Assembly: GCF_026626745.1 (NCBI RefSeq)
Contig: NZ_JAPNJW010000001.1
Coordinates: forward strand, 2,340,001 to 2,404,000
Direction of reading: 5' to 3'
Origin: Nannocystis sp. RBIL2
Lineage (GTDB): Bacteria; Myxococcota_A; Polyangia; Nannocystales; Nannocystaceae
DNA: 64,000 nt
Shown here piece after piece: positions 27,347 through 36,328 of the stretch. Below the pieces are notes generated by a model. That model was not told the DNA's origin. It saw only the letters and a program-made list of their open reading frames with translations, and did no database searches. Each line of letters opens with the position of its first letter. Position 1 is the first letter of the stretch. The translations under genes were made by a program, and so were the position numbers.

Positions 27347-29317
27347 TCATCGCTTCGGCGGATACAGCCGCGGCAGCTTGCGCGCCCGCTTCACCCCCTG
27401 CGCGTGCGCGGCGAGGGTCCGCGCGCGGCGCAGGCCGAGCGGCTTCGCCTCGTCGAACGTCGACGCAGTGTTGAGCCGCGCCAGCTCGCCCGCGTCGACG
27501 TCGCCCACTCCCAGCAGCGTGCCGTGGCGACACAGCGCCGCGTTGAGCGCGTCGGCGCGCGGCCGCGAGCGACCCTCGGGGCCCAGCAGCATCGCCCGCA
27601 GCGGCTGCAGGTCGAAGCGGGCCAGGAGCCGCGGCTCGGGGTCGAGCGCGAGGTGCCACAGCTCCGCCTCGCCCGCGAGCAGCACCTCGCTGCCGCTCGG
27701 ATCGAACGCCGCCGCGGTGATCGCGAACGGCACCCGGAACAGCATCGTCGTCGCCTCGATTACTCCACCGTCCTGGACCCGCCGCCACGCGTCGCGGGCC
27801 TCGCACAGCACCAGCGCCTCCAGCCCGGTCTCGGCCCAGGCGGTGTCGTCGAGCCGGTCCGACTCGTGCTCGGTCGGCTCGCGCAGCTGTCCTTCGGGCC
27901 ACATCGCCGGCACGCTCTGGCTGTACAGCTCGAGCGGCAGCTGCAGCTCGCCGTCGAAGCGATACACCGCCCCGTCGCCGTGCTTGTCGCGCGCCGCCAG
28001 GTAGCGCGCGCACGGCGTGACCCGCAGCTCGACCGGGTAGTCGCCGAGCGCGTCGAGCCGGTGCCGCCGCCCCGTCGCCGTCTCGATCACGAACGACACC
28101 TCCTGCAGCTCCTCGAACACGAACGGCACGCAGGCCGGCAGCGCCCCGGAGCACCAGCGCCCGCGCCCCAGCTCGTAGCAGGAGAAGCTCCAGCCGGCGG
28201 CGTACAGGACATTGCCTTCGAGACATGTCATGAGGGACAGCCCCGCGCTCGGCCACCAGCGCGGCAGCGCCCCGGTCTTCAGGTCGACCTCGAAGGTCGC
28301 CGTCGGCGTCGCCAGCACCGCCCGGTCGGCGGCCACGAACGCCAGCCCGCGCGGCGCCGCCAGCTGGGCGTACGTCTCGGGCACCGGCCACACCGGCGCC
28401 TCGTTCGGCCCGCCTGCGGCCGCGGGCAGCTCCCGGTCGCACGTCGGTGCCGGCGCCTCGCTCGCGTCCCACGCGGCCAGCACCGCCTGCAGCGCGCGCT
28501 GGACCACGAGGCTGTCGTGATGCTCGATGATCGGCGGCGCGTGGAGCTCGATGAGCCGCCCCAGCCGCACCGCCGCGCGCAGCAGCTCCGCCAGGCCGCC
28601 GCTGCGCGCCCCGGCCACCAGCACGCCGCCCGGGCGCCGCTCGAGCGGCCGCTCGCTCACCGGCGGCACCGGCACGCGCTGCACGAGCAGCCGCGCCGCC
28701 GCCTCGGCCCCGACTCGGGCCGTCAGCGCCGCCTGCAGCGCCACCGGCCCGGTGTTCGCGTAGGCCTCGTCCTGCCACGACTTGTCGTCGCGCTCGACGA
28801 CCCCGGCGTCGATGCCCAGCGCCGCGTACACCTCGGCGAGGCGGGTCATGTACCCCGGATCGCACGCGGCCTCGAGCCGGCGCAGCTCCGCGTCGGGCGG
28901 GTACGGCGGCCAATCGTGAAGCCACGTGTCCAGCCCCGAGTCGACGCCCGGGTGCCCGGGCGGCGTGCGCACCCGGCCCTCCGCGTCGATCCACGCGGTC
29001 ATCGCGGCCACCGCCCGCACCTCGACCTCGCGCAGCCCGAGCGCCGCGGCGATCGCCGGCACCAGCCCCGGATGCACCACCGCCACCGGCAACTCGATCA
29101 CGCCCCACGCCGCCGGATCGCGCGCCTCGATCGGCCCGAAGAACGGCTCCGACCACAGGCCGTGGCGGGCCGTCCGCATGCCCGGCAAGAACGGCACCGG
29201 TCCCGGATGGACGACGCGCGCGCGCGCCGGCTCGTCGGCCGCGGCCAGTCGGTCCTGCGCGCCCAGGATCGCCGCCGCGTCGGCGGTGAAGAAGCCGGCC
29301 AGAGGAACGGATCGCAC
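27347..29317 (-). CDS. Large protein of unknown family, possible propeller C-terminus
   Basis: About 656 residues from GTG 29317 (VRSVPLAGFFTADAAAILGAQDRLAAADEPARARVVHPGPVPFLPGM). No signal peptide or membrane helix. The first half is mixed alpha/beta (GLWSEPFFGPIEARDPAAWGVIELPVAVVHPGLVPAIAAALGL). The second half has repeated strand patterns with Trp/Asp turns that could be propeller blades (RGLAFVAADRAVLATPTATFEVDLKTG; GNVLYAAGWSFSCYELGRGRWC; ITAAAFDPSGSEVLLAGEAELWHL). The C-terminus is basic (GVKRARKLPRLYPPKR). No domain was recognised. The frame is open further upstream, but that would overlap the divergent esterase promoter, so GTG 29317 is a compromise. Confidence 0.55.
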   Translation of the reverse strand: MRSVPLAGFFTADAAAILGAQDRLAAADEPARARVVHPGPVPFLPGMRTARHGLWSEPFFGPIEARDPAAWGVIELPVAVVHPGLVPAIAAALGLREVEVRAVAAMTAWIDAEGRVRTPPGHPGVDSGLDTWLHDWPPYPPDAELRRLEAACDPGYMTRLAEVYAALGIDAGVVERDDKSWQDEAYANTGPVALQAALTARVGAEAAARLLVQRVPVPPVSERPLERRPGGVLVAGARSGGLAELLRAAVRLGRLIELHAPPIIEHHDSLVVQRALQAVLAAWDASEAPAPTCDRELPAAAGGPNEAPVWPVPETYAQLAAPRGLAFVAADRAVLATPTATFEVDLKTGALPRWWPSAGLSLMTCLEGNVLYAAGWSFSCYELGRGRWCSGALPACVPFVFEELQEVSFVIETATGRRHRLDALGDYPVELRVTPCARYLAARDKHGDGAVYRFDGELQLPLELYSQSVPAMWPEGQLREPTEHESDRLDDTAWAETGLEALVLCEARDAWRRVQDGGVIEATTMLFRVPFAITAAAFDPSGSEVLLAGEAELWHLALDPEPRLLARFDLQPLRAMLLGPEGRSRPRADALNAALCRHGTLLGVGDVDAGELARLNTASTFDEAKPLGLRRARTLAAHAQGVKRARKLPRLYPPKR

Positions 29318-29362
29318 TCCGCCTTGTACCTCGAGCGCCGCGGCCCGCGGTACATTCGCCGG

Positions 29363-30508
29363 GTGTACCGCCTCGTCGCCGCGCTCACGGCCAGCCTCGC
29401 CGCGTGCACTGCGACGACGCGCGCGCCCACGGTCGCCCCCACCCTGCGCGCGACCGCGTCGCAGCAGCCCCGCTTCGAACCGTTCACGCTGCGCTCCGCC
29501 AGGCTCTCGGCCTTCGCCGGCCGCGACGTGTCCTTCGAGGCCATGGTCTTCACGCCCGCCGATTACGACCCGAGCTGCGGCTGGCCGACCCTGTACTTCG
29601 TGCACGGCTTCGGCAGCAGCGGCCTGCGCACCGGAGCGGGCTACATCAGCGACGTGCTCGCGCGCGACGAGGCCGGCACCGCGTCACCGCTGATCCGCGT
29701 GTTCCTCGACGCCAACCACCCGCTCGGCCACCACGTGTTCGCCGACTCGGCCAACACCGGCCCGTGGAGCACCGCGCTGGTGGAGGAATTGCTGCCCGCG
29801 ATCGAGGCCCGCTACGGCGCGCTCGCCGAGCCCACGGCGCGGTTCCTCAGCGGCCACAGCAGCGGCGGCTGGGCCAGCCTGTGGCTGCAAATGGAGCACC
29901 CCGAGGCGTTCGGCGGCGCGTGGAGCCTCGCCCCCGACCCGGTCGACTTCCGCAGCTTCACCAACGTCGACCTCTACCGCGACGCCAACATGTACCGCGG
30001 CTCGGACGGCGCCGCGGTCCCCCTGGTGCGCGACGGCGCGAAGGTCGTCACGAACCTCGAGGCCTTCGTCCGCGCCGATCCGGCAGGTCGACGGATCTAC
30101 GCCAGCTTCGACGCGGTGTTCAGCCCCCGCGGGCCCGACGGTCCGCTGCCGCTGTTCGACCGCGAGACCGGGCAGATCGATCGCTCCGTGGTCTCGAGCT
30201 GGCAGCGCTACGACATCTCGGCCAGGCTGCGCCGCGAGTGGCCCACGCTCGGCCCGCAGCTCCGCGGCAAGCTGCACGTGATCGTCGGCCTCGAGGACAC
30301 CTATTATCTCGACGCCCCGGTGCGCCTGCTGGCGCAAGAGCTCGAGCGGCTCGGCGGCGACGCGGACATCCTGTTCGTCCCCGGCCGCGATCACGTCGAC
30401 CTGTTCGATCCGCACCCGGAGCTGTACCCCGCAGGTCTCATCCAGCGCATCGAGGATGCCATGTGGACCAGCTTCCGCGCCGCTCATCCGCAGTCGCGCT
30501 GCCCTTGA
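29363..30508 (+). CDS. Esterase D/PHB-depolymerase-like alpha/beta hydrolase lipoprotein
   Basis: A 381-residue lipoprotein starting at GTG 29363 (YRLVAALTASLAAC lipobox). The mature domain is a putative esterase (PF00756 type): a FEAMVFTPADYDPSCGWPTLYFVHGFGSSGLR strand-loop, the nucleophile elbow GHSSGG, and the rest of the triad near LEDTYYLD and GRDHVDLFD. Substrate is unknown; family members cleave acyl esters, formylglutathione or siderophore esters. TACATT lies at 29351-29356, six bases before the GTG, with no Shine-Dalgarno sequence, suggesting leaderless transcription. It is divergent from the large unknown gene. Confidence 0.8.
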   Translation: MYRLVAALTASLAACTATTRAPTVAPTLRATASQQPRFEPFTLRSARLSAFAGRDVSFEAMVFTPADYDPSCGWPTLYFVHGFGSSGLRTGAGYISDVLARDEAGTASPLIRVFLDANHPLGHHVFADSANTGPWSTALVEELLPAIEARYGALAEPTARFLSGHSSGGWASLWLQMEHPEAFGGAWSLAPDPVDFRSFTNVDLYRDANMYRGSDGAAVPLVRDGAKVVTNLEAFVRADPAGRRIYASFDAVFSPRGPDGPLPLFDRETGQIDRSVVSSWQRYDISARLRREWPTLGPQLRGKLHVIVGLEDTYYLDAPVRLLAQELERLGGDADILFVPGRDHVDLFDPHPELYPAGLIQRIEDAMWTSFRAAHPQSRCP

Positions 30509-30898
30509 CCCGCCCATACGCATGGTGCCGACAATGGCCGTCGACGAATCCACACACCCGCTGCTGCGCGCCCATCCCGTGATGCAGCCGGCCTCGCGGA
30601 TCTCGCCCCCGAACCGGACATCCGACCCCCACGGCGTCCGGGCCGGACAGGGTGCAAAAGAGAAGACCCCCGCGAGCTCACGCCTCGCAGCAACTGGTGC
30701 ATGCAGACGGACCTCGAGTTTCCTCCGGCCGATCGCTCGAGCGATGCAGCGAGAAACTGTGAGCATCGGCGCACGAAGGGCGTGAGCAGCCCGAGCTCGC
30801 CGCAGTGCTCCTCCTGAGTCCGCAGCGCGATGGGCGCTGCCACGCATCCTACGACCTCGGCAAGCCTGCGAGGATATGCCAGGGTTCCGCCGCCGCGC
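30509..30898. other. Intergenic region, 390 bp
   Basis: It lies between the esterase and the PAS-STAS gene. No repeat, RNA gene or convincing ORF was found. An in-frame ATG at 30830 would extend the PAS-STAS protein into this region. Confidence 0.4.
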
Positions 30899-32053
30899 AT
30901 GGACCCCGACGCAACGCCCTGCACCCCCGACGACCTCGCCGTCCTCGACCGGCTGCGCACGCCGATGTGGATCGTCGACCTCCCGCACGCCTGGAGGTGG
31001 TGGTGCAACCGCGCCGGGCTGGCGATGTGGAACGCGCCCTCGCTGCCCGAGTGGATCGGGCGCAACACCCTGCATCCCCCGTCGGCCGCCACGCTGACGC
31101 GCATGGAGAGCCTGCTCCGCCGCTTCGAGCGCGGCGAGGTCGCGACCGAGCGCTGGACCTTCTACCCGACCGGCGCGCCCACCCCCGTGGTCGCCGAGTG
31201 CCGCGCCTCGGGCTTTTGGATCGCCGAGCGCCGCGGCGAACCCGGTCGGCTGGCCATGCTCGTCGAGGCGCGGCCGCTCAGCGCCGAGGAGATCCACACC
31301 ACCGAGCGCCGCGGCTACGAGGCCCTGCGCCACATCGGCGAGCTCGTGTCGTACTACGCCGGCAGCGGCGAGGCCCTGCTGCGCAACCCCGCGGCGATCC
31401 GCGCCCTCGGTGACCCCGTCGCCCCCGGAGCGACGCAAGATCAGCTGCTCGCCAGCTTCGTCGATCCGGCGCAGGTCGCCGAGCTGCGCGACTGCATCGC
31501 CGACAACACGGTCTACCGCGCCGACGCCCGCGTCCGCACCACCGCCGGCGAGCACTGGTACGACACCGAAGCCCGCGGCGTCCTCGATCCGGTCACCGGC
31601 AGGCCGGGCGTGCTCGTCACCCAGCGCGACATCACCGAGCGCCGCTCGCACGTCGAGGAGCTCGAGCGCAGCCGCGAGCTCTTGGCCGCCCAGGCCGACG
31701 AGCTGCGCAACCTCGCGGCTCCGGTGATCCGCGTCGGCGCCGGCATCCTCGCGCTGCCGCTGATCGGCAAGCTCGACCGCGACCGCATCGAGGTCGCAGT
31801 CGCCGCGCTGCTGGAGCGCACCACGGCCGAGCGCGTGTCTCGCGTCGTCCTCGACCTCACCGGCGCCGCCGACATCGACGACGCGGCCGCCGACGGCCTG
31901 CTCCGGATCCTCCGCGTCCTCCGCCTCCAGGGCGTGGCGTCGGCCCTCAGCGGGATCCACCCCCGGCTCGTGCATGCGATCCTCGCCGCCGGCCTCGACC
32001 TCCGCGGCGTGCCGTGCTTCCAGACCCTCGAGGACGCCCTGCGCGCCGCTTGA
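30899..32053 (+). CDS. PAS-STAS (RsbR/RsbS-like) regulatory protein
   Basis: A 384-residue soluble protein. Residues about 10-120 look like a PAS-like sensor (LRTPMWIVDLPHAWRWWCNRAGLAMWNA); about 150-255 a second PAS with PAC (VYRADARVRTTAGEHWYDTEARGVLDPVTGRPGVLVTQRDITERR). After a coiled coil (HVEELERSRELLAAQADELRNL) comes a STAS domain (APVIRVGAGILALPLIGKLDRDRIEVAVAALLE). Stressosome RsbR proteins carry a phosphorylated Thr after the DLTG..IDT motif; here the sequence is DLTGAADIDDAAADGL, so that Thr is Asp, perhaps mimicking phosphorylation. No RsbT-like kinase is adjacent. ATG 30899 was chosen; ATG 30830 is possible. Confidence 0.75.
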   Translation: MDPDATPCTPDDLAVLDRLRTPMWIVDLPHAWRWWCNRAGLAMWNAPSLPEWIGRNTLHPPSAATLTRMESLLRRFERGEVATERWTFYPTGAPTPVVAECRASGFWIAERRGEPGRLAMLVEARPLSAEEIHTTERRGYEALRHIGELVSYYAGSGEALLRNPAAIRALGDPVAPGATQDQLLASFVDPAQVAELRDCIADNTVYRADARVRTTAGEHWYDTEARGVLDPVTGRPGVLVTQRDITERRSHVEELERSRELLAAQADELRNLAAPVIRVGAGILALPLIGKLDRDRIEVAVAALLERTTAERVSRVVLDLTGAADIDDAAADGLLRILRVLRLQGVASALSGIHPRLVHAILAAGLDLRGVPCFQTLEDALRAA

Positions 32054-32132
32054 CCGTCGTAGGTCCACCTGAAGGGTTAGCCCGAGCGTATGATCCGCGA
32101 CGCGGTCTGAACCACGCGGAATCGAGACGAAT

Positions 32133-32993
32133 TTGAGGACACGCTCGAAGACGACGCCCCTCCTGCTTTTCGTGTGCGCTGTCGGCTGCACGCCGTTCCG
32201 GCAGGCCTCCAGCAAAGCCACCCCGGAGGCCTCTTCCGAGCCGCGAGACGTCGCGCGTGACGACGTGACGAATGCCTCGCGCGCGCCGCAGCGCTTTACG
32301 TGCGCCACGTTCGAGGTGAGGGCCTCGATCGACAATGGTGAGCGCCGGATGGGCTACACGCTGAAGGTCGACGCCACGAAGACGATCGCGTTCGAGGTGA
32401 CGGAGTTCTCGCTCGATCCAGTGTCGGGACACACGGCCGACGAATACCGAGGTGAGCTCTCGAAGATCCATTCGATGAAGGGCACGGCACACCTGAACGA
32501 GAGCGGCGTGCTCTCCGGCGTGATGTTCGCTCCCGAGCCGACGCGAACGGCGCTGCTGCAGGAGCAGACCTTCCGGACCGACGTCCACGACGCGCTGCTC
32601 GTCATGGCTCTGCCGCGGAAGCCGGCGCTTGGCGAGACGCAATCGTGGGAGCTCGACGTGCCGAAGTTCGGCGTCCCGAACAGCTATGGGACCGCCGATC
32701 TGCTGCCGGCACGTCTCTTTCGGTGGACGGCGAGACTTCACGACGACGCGCGTGGCGCGGCCGTGGAGCTCGCGTGGACGACGTCCGCCGCGAACCAGAC
32801 GTACGCCGGAGCGGACCTCGAGCAGTGGGACGAGAGCGGCGCGGCCGAGGGTCGTTATGCGCTCGACGGCTTCGTCGAGGAGCTGCGATCCTCGCGGACG
32901 ACGATCGCCACGGTCTCGGCTGCGGGTCGACGTTCGACGGGGACGACGAAGGACGAGCGCTCGATCCGGCGGGTCGGCCCGTGCTCGCCATGA
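32133..32993 (+). CDS. Lipoprotein of unknown family, 3' end possibly frameshifted
   Basis: A 286-residue lipoprotein from TTG 32133 (TTPLLLFVCAVGC lipobox). The mature part has strands such as FTCATFEVRASIDNGERRMGYTLKVDATKTIAFEVTEFSLDPVSG and HDALLVMALPRKPALGETQSWELDVPKFG. The last 25-30 codons (RRSTGTTKDERSIRRVGPCSP) look unlike the rest, while the neighbouring frame reads GSTFDGDDEGRALDPAGRPV and on to a stop at 33022, which has ordinary protein character. A frameshift near 32895-32930 is therefore suspected. Base composition is less GC-biased than in neighbours. No domain was recognised. Confidence 0.55.
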   Translation: MRTRSKTTPLLLFVCAVGCTPFRQASSKATPEASSEPRDVARDDVTNASRAPQRFTCATFEVRASIDNGERRMGYTLKVDATKTIAFEVTEFSLDPVSGHTADEYRGELSKIHSMKGTAHLNESGVLSGVMFAPEPTRTALLQEQTFRTDVHDALLVMALPRKPALGETQSWELDVPKFGVPNSYGTADLLPARLFRWTARLHDDARGAAVELAWTTSAANQTYAGADLEQWDESGAAEGRYALDGFVEELRSSRTTIATVSAAGRRSTGTTKDERSIRRVGPCSP

Positions 32994-33088
32994 CGTGCCA
33001 TGTCGGTCTTCCGGCCGGCTGAGTACCCCGAGCGCGATTGCGCTCCGACTTCTGGCGTTTTCGGCCCCGCAGCACTAGCCTGCGGCTC

Positions 33089-34303
33089 ATGCTGTTCGAG
33101 CCGGACCGCCACGAGCCGCTGACCGACGAGGCGTGGGGCCCCGAGCGAGCGCGCGCCGCGGTGCGCACGATCGTCGCCGACCTCGCCGCGAGCTTCAGCC
33201 CTTCCGAGCTGTGGCCGGAGCACCCGCTCGACGACGTCGGCGCCCCGCCGCTCGCCGGCGGTTACAAGTCGATCTACCTCGGCGCCGCCGGGGCGCTGTG
33301 GGCCCTGTGGTACCTGGCGCGCGAGGGCGCCGCGAGCCTCCCGTTCGGGCCGGAGGACCACATCGCCCGCGTGCACGCCGCTTTCCTCGCTACGCCCGAC
33401 GTCGGCGAGGTCGTGCCGTCCTATTACCTCGGCGAGGTCGGCATCCTCCTCGTCCTGTGGAAGCTGACGCGCGCGGAGGCGGCCGCCGAGCGGCTGTACG
33501 CGGCCATCGAGGCCAACATCCCCAACCCGACCAACGAGGCGCTGTGGGCCGCCCCGGGCACGATGCTCGGCGCCCTGCACATGCTGCAATGGACCGGCGA
33601 GCCGCGCTGGCGCGAGCTGTTCCTCGCCAACGTCGAGCAGCTGTGGCGGACCTGGCTGCCGAGCGAGCGCCCGTCGTGTCATTTGTGGACGCAGGACCTC
33701 TACGGCAACGTCGTGCAATACCTCGGCGCCGGGCACGGCTTCGCCGGCAACGCCTACCCGCTGCTGCGCGGGCGAGCGCTGCTGCCCGCCGAGCGCCGCC
33801 AGCAGCTGCTCGCCCGCTGCGTCGAGACCCTGCGGATCACCGCCCGGCACGAGGGCGACGCCGCCAACTGGCCGCCGCAGGTCGGCCCGGAGCCGCCCGG
33901 CCGCGAGAAGATCCTCATGCAATGGTGCCACGGCGCCCCGGGCATCGTCACCGCATTGAACGACTTCCCGCCCGGCGAATCCGCCGAGATGGACGCGCTC
34001 CTGCTCGCGGCCGGCCGCGCGACCTGGCAGGCCGGCCCGCTCGCCAAGGGCGCCGGCGTGTGTCACGGCACCGCCGGCAACGGCTACGCGTTCCTCAAGC
34101 TGTATCGGCGCACCGGCGACCCGCTATGGCTGGCCCGCGCCCGCGCGTTCGCCATGCACGCCATTCGCCAGAGCGAGCGCATGCGCCAGGAGCACGGCCG
34201 CGGCCGCTACACCCTGTGGACCGGTGACCCGGGGGTCGCGGTGTACGTGTGGCATTGCCTCACCGAGAAAGCCGACCTGCCGGCGCTCGACGCCTTCGAG
34301 TGA
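33089..34303 (+). CDS. LanC-like (LanCL-type) zinc protein
   Basis: A 404-residue alpha-toroid protein of the LanC/LanCL family. Signature motifs are GHGFAGNAY, WCHGAPG with C280, and VCHGTAGNGYA with C325/H326; the 45-residue spacing of the two Cys matches the three zinc ligands of nisin cyclase NisC. WCHG (not WCYG) is typical of eukaryotic-like LanCL proteins, which add glutathione to dehydroamino acids. No precursor peptide or lanthipeptide dehydratase gene is nearby, so a standalone LanCL-like role is more likely than lantibiotic synthesis. TAGCCT lies at 33076-33081, seven bases before the ATG, suggesting a leaderless transcript. An in-frame start upstream at 33038 is less likely. Confidence 0.83.
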   Translation: MLFEPDRHEPLTDEAWGPERARAAVRTIVADLAASFSPSELWPEHPLDDVGAPPLAGGYKSIYLGAAGALWALWYLAREGAASLPFGPEDHIARVHAAFLATPDVGEVVPSYYLGEVGILLVLWKLTRAEAAAERLYAAIEANIPNPTNEALWAAPGTMLGALHMLQWTGEPRWRELFLANVEQLWRTWLPSERPSCHLWTQDLYGNVVQYLGAGHGFAGNAYPLLRGRALLPAERRQQLLARCVETLRITARHEGDAANWPPQVGPEPPGREKILMQWCHGAPGIVTALNDFPPGESAEMDALLLAAGRATWQAGPLAKGAGVCHGTAGNGYAFLKLYRRTGDPLWLARARAFAMHAIRQSERMRQEHGRGRYTLWTGDPGVAVYVWHCLTEKADLPALDAFE

Positions 34304-34342
34304 CGCAGCCAGGGCGAGCATGCCCGCAAGACCATGCTTCAT

Positions 34343-34368
34343 GGGACATGTCCTCTCAGACATGCCCC
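34343..34368. repeat. CATGTC-N6-GACATG palindrome between convergent genes
   Basis: Left arm GGGACATGTC (34343-34352), spacer CTCTCA, right arm GACATGCCCC (34359-34368); one mismatch in ten. It lies 40 bases after the LanC-like stop and 11 bases before the stop of the convergent propeller gene. Confidence 0.75.
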
Positions 34369-34378
34369 GAAGAACGTA

Positions 34379-35365
34379 TCACTGATAGCGCCGGTCGCAC
34401 TCCCGCTCCTCGGCCAGGCGGACGCGACCGACGGTGCCGTCGTCGCCGACCACGACCGCCTCGTCGCCGATCGCCACGACCGCGTGCAAGAGCGGCAATT
34501 CCTCCTCCGTGCGCACCCCGCCGCCGTCTTCCGCCCAGGCCGGGTACCCGTGGACCACGACCCCGTCGGCGCGCGCCATCCACTCACCCTCGCGGGTGAG
34601 GCCGGTGATGGTCGCCCGATCGAACTGAGAGAGGTCGATGAGCACGCCGTTCGCCAGGATGATCAGGGCCCCGTCGGCGCCGCCGAGCGCCCAGTCGCTG
34701 GCGGTCAGGGCGACCGCGTGGAAGTCGGCGCTCGCCCCCGGCACCGCCGTCCAGGTCTGCGCATCCGGGCTGATCACGATCGCGCCGGCGAGGCCGACGG
34801 CGACGAATTCGTCGTACCCGTTGTTGACCCCGACGGCCCGCAGCGCGCCGAGCTCGGCCGGAGCCGACGCCGGCGGCGCCCAGCTCGCCCCGGCGTCGGT
34901 GCTGACCAGCAGCACCCCGTCGCCCGCGGCCACGCACGTGCCCGCCTCGTGGCAGCCCACCGCCGCGAGGTCGTCCGTCACGCCGGCGTTGACCACCGCC
35001 CACGTCTCGCCCGCGTCGACCGAGCGCACCACCACGCCGCCCTCGCCCACCGCGATCACGACCTCGGCCGTGGCGAACTCGACCCCGCGCAGGGCAGCGT
35101 CCGTCGCGCTCGCGGGCGCCGTCCAGGCCCCCTCGCCCGCCTGTCGCGCGATCGCACCGCCGTCGCCCACCGCCACCACGACGCCCTTGGCCACCGCGAC
35201 CGCGAACAGGTCGGCGTCCACCGGGACCTCCTCCGCCTGCCACTCGATCGGCAGGTAGTAGAGGTCGCACCGGTTGCAGGCGAGCGCGCCGGGCAGCGCC
35301 GTGCCGGCCGCCGCCGCCAGGGCGAACGAGGCGAGCAGACGCGAGGAACGAGGAGAGCGGGGCAT
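34379..35365 (-). CDS. Exported Ycf48/BNR-type beta-propeller protein
   Basis: A 328-residue exported protein (MPRSPRSSRLLASFALAAAAGTALPGALA, signal peptide) followed by CNRCDLYYLPIEW and a repeated propeller: FAVAVAKGVVVAVGDGGAIARQAGEGAWTAP, RGVEFATAEVVIAVGEGGVVVRSVDAGETWAVV, AVGCHEAGTCVAAGDGVLLVSTDAGASWAP. The GDGG..R..D.G.TW repeat is typical of Ycf48-like and BNR/sialidase propellers, which act as assembly factors or binding scaffolds. The AGALAC end of the signal could alternatively be read as a lipobox. No partner is adjacent. The frame opens further upstream without coding character. Confidence 0.72.
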   Translation of the reverse strand: MPRSPRSSRLLASFALAAAAGTALPGALACNRCDLYYLPIEWQAEEVPVDADLFAVAVAKGVVVAVGDGGAIARQAGEGAWTAPASATDAALRGVEFATAEVVIAVGEGGVVVRSVDAGETWAVVNAGVTDDLAAVGCHEAGTCVAAGDGVLLVSTDAGASWAPPASAPAELGALRAVGVNNGYDEFVAVGLAGAIVISPDAQTWTAVPGASADFHAVALTASDWALGGADGALIILANGVLIDLSQFDRATITGLTREGEWMARADGVVVHGYPAWAEDGGGVRTEEELPLLHAVVAIGDEAVVVGDDGTVGRVRLAEERECDRRYQ

Positions 35366-35545
35366 GATTCGAGTCTCGTCGGTGAAAGCCAAGGATCGCG
35401 CCGGCGATCGCCGCCGGCGCGATCGTGGAGTAACCGCGGGCCCGATCGCAATTGCCGGGGCCGGGGAAAAATATTGGATCCGCGCGCCGGCGCCCGTCTG
35501 CAGTCGCAATCGCTACCGCCTCGGCACCTCTCCAGACACCTCGCC

Positions 35546-36232
35546 TCACCGCGCCGCCGACGAGCGCCGGCCTGCCGCCTCGGAGCGCCCGTACAGCACG
35601 CCGGCCACGACCTCTAGATCCGCAGTGAACTTCGCCATCTCCGCGCGGCGATCGGCCGAGCTCGGCTGGCGCAGGATCGAAGACGGATGCACCGTCGCCA
35701 GCACCTGGGGCACGCGGTCGTTGGCCATCAGCTGCCCGCGCATCGTAGTCACGCGGAACGACCGGCCCAGCAGCGCCTGCGCCGCGGTCGCCCCGAGGCA
35801 CACCAGCACCTCCGGACGGATGAGCTCGATCTCCTTGTCGAGCCACGGCAGGCACGCGCCGATCTCGCGGGCGCTCGGCTTCTTGTGGAGGCGACGACTG
35901 CCGCGCCGCTCCCACTTGAAGTGTTTGACCACGTTGGTCACGTACGCGTCGTCGCGGGCGATGCCGGCCTGCTCGAGCGCCTGGTCGAGCACGCGGCCCG
36001 CGGGGCCCACGAACGGCGCGCCGGCGATGTCCTCGTCGTTGCCGGGCTGTTCGCCGACCAGGATCAGGCGGGCGCCGCCGGGACCGGCGCCGAACACCGT
36101 CTGCGTGGCGTTGCGGTAGAGCGGGCAGCCGTGGCATCCCGCCGCGGCCGACCGCAGGGTCGGGAGTGACAGCCGCTCCGGGAGGAAGTCCCGGGCGCTG
36201 CCCGTCACGTCGTCGTCTTCGTCGTCGTGCAT
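35546..36232 (-). CDS. UdgX-type uracil-DNA glycosylase
   Basis: A 228-residue family-4-like uracil-DNA glycosylase. Iron-sulfur Cys are visible (C33 and C36 in GCHGCPL, others in GACLPW and VLVCLG). Motif A is GEQPGNDEDIAGAPFVGPAGR with E61, and the uracil-binding VHPSS motif is near the end. The decisive feature is the RRLHKKPS insertion with H116: UdgX enzymes carry a KRRIH-type loop whose histidine forms a stable covalent bond with the deoxyribose after uracil removal. H116 lies 55 residues after E61, close to the spacing in mycobacterial UdgX. So this protein probably traps uracil-containing DNA covalently. CACACT lies six bases before the ATG. It is divergent from the DUF2243 operon. 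Confidence 0.85.
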   Translation of the reverse strand: MHDDEDDDVTGSARDFLPERLSLPTLRSAAAGCHGCPLYRNATQTVFGAGPGGARLILVGEQPGNDEDIAGAPFVGPAGRVLDQALEQAGIARDDAYVTNVVKHFKWERRGSRRLHKKPSAREIGACLPWLDKEIELIRPEVLVCLGATAAQALLGRSFRVTTMRGQLMANDRVPQVLATVHPSSILRQPSSADRRAEMAKFTADLEVVAGVLYGRSEAAGRRSSAAR

Positions 36233-36328
36233 GTACAAAGTGTGGCGCGGGTTGCGACCGCGCGCGCGTCCGCGAGCCACGATTTTGCGCGGGCGTGCTC
36301 GCCGGAGATCCGGTGCTACATACCGGCC

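Noticed and set aside
27162..28004. Plus-strand ORF through the 39-bp repeat
   Set aside because: The repeat period is divisible by three, so every frame stays open; the translated repeats have no family and the rest is a shadow of the minus-strand gene.
28220..28240. AGACATGTC inside the gene at 27347-29317 as another palindrome copy
   Set aside because: The right arm does not pair and it lies in coding DNA, so it is treated as chance.
33089..34303. Lanthipeptide biosynthetic cluster
   Set aside because: Only a LanC-like gene is present; no precursor, dehydratase, protease or transporter was found nearby.
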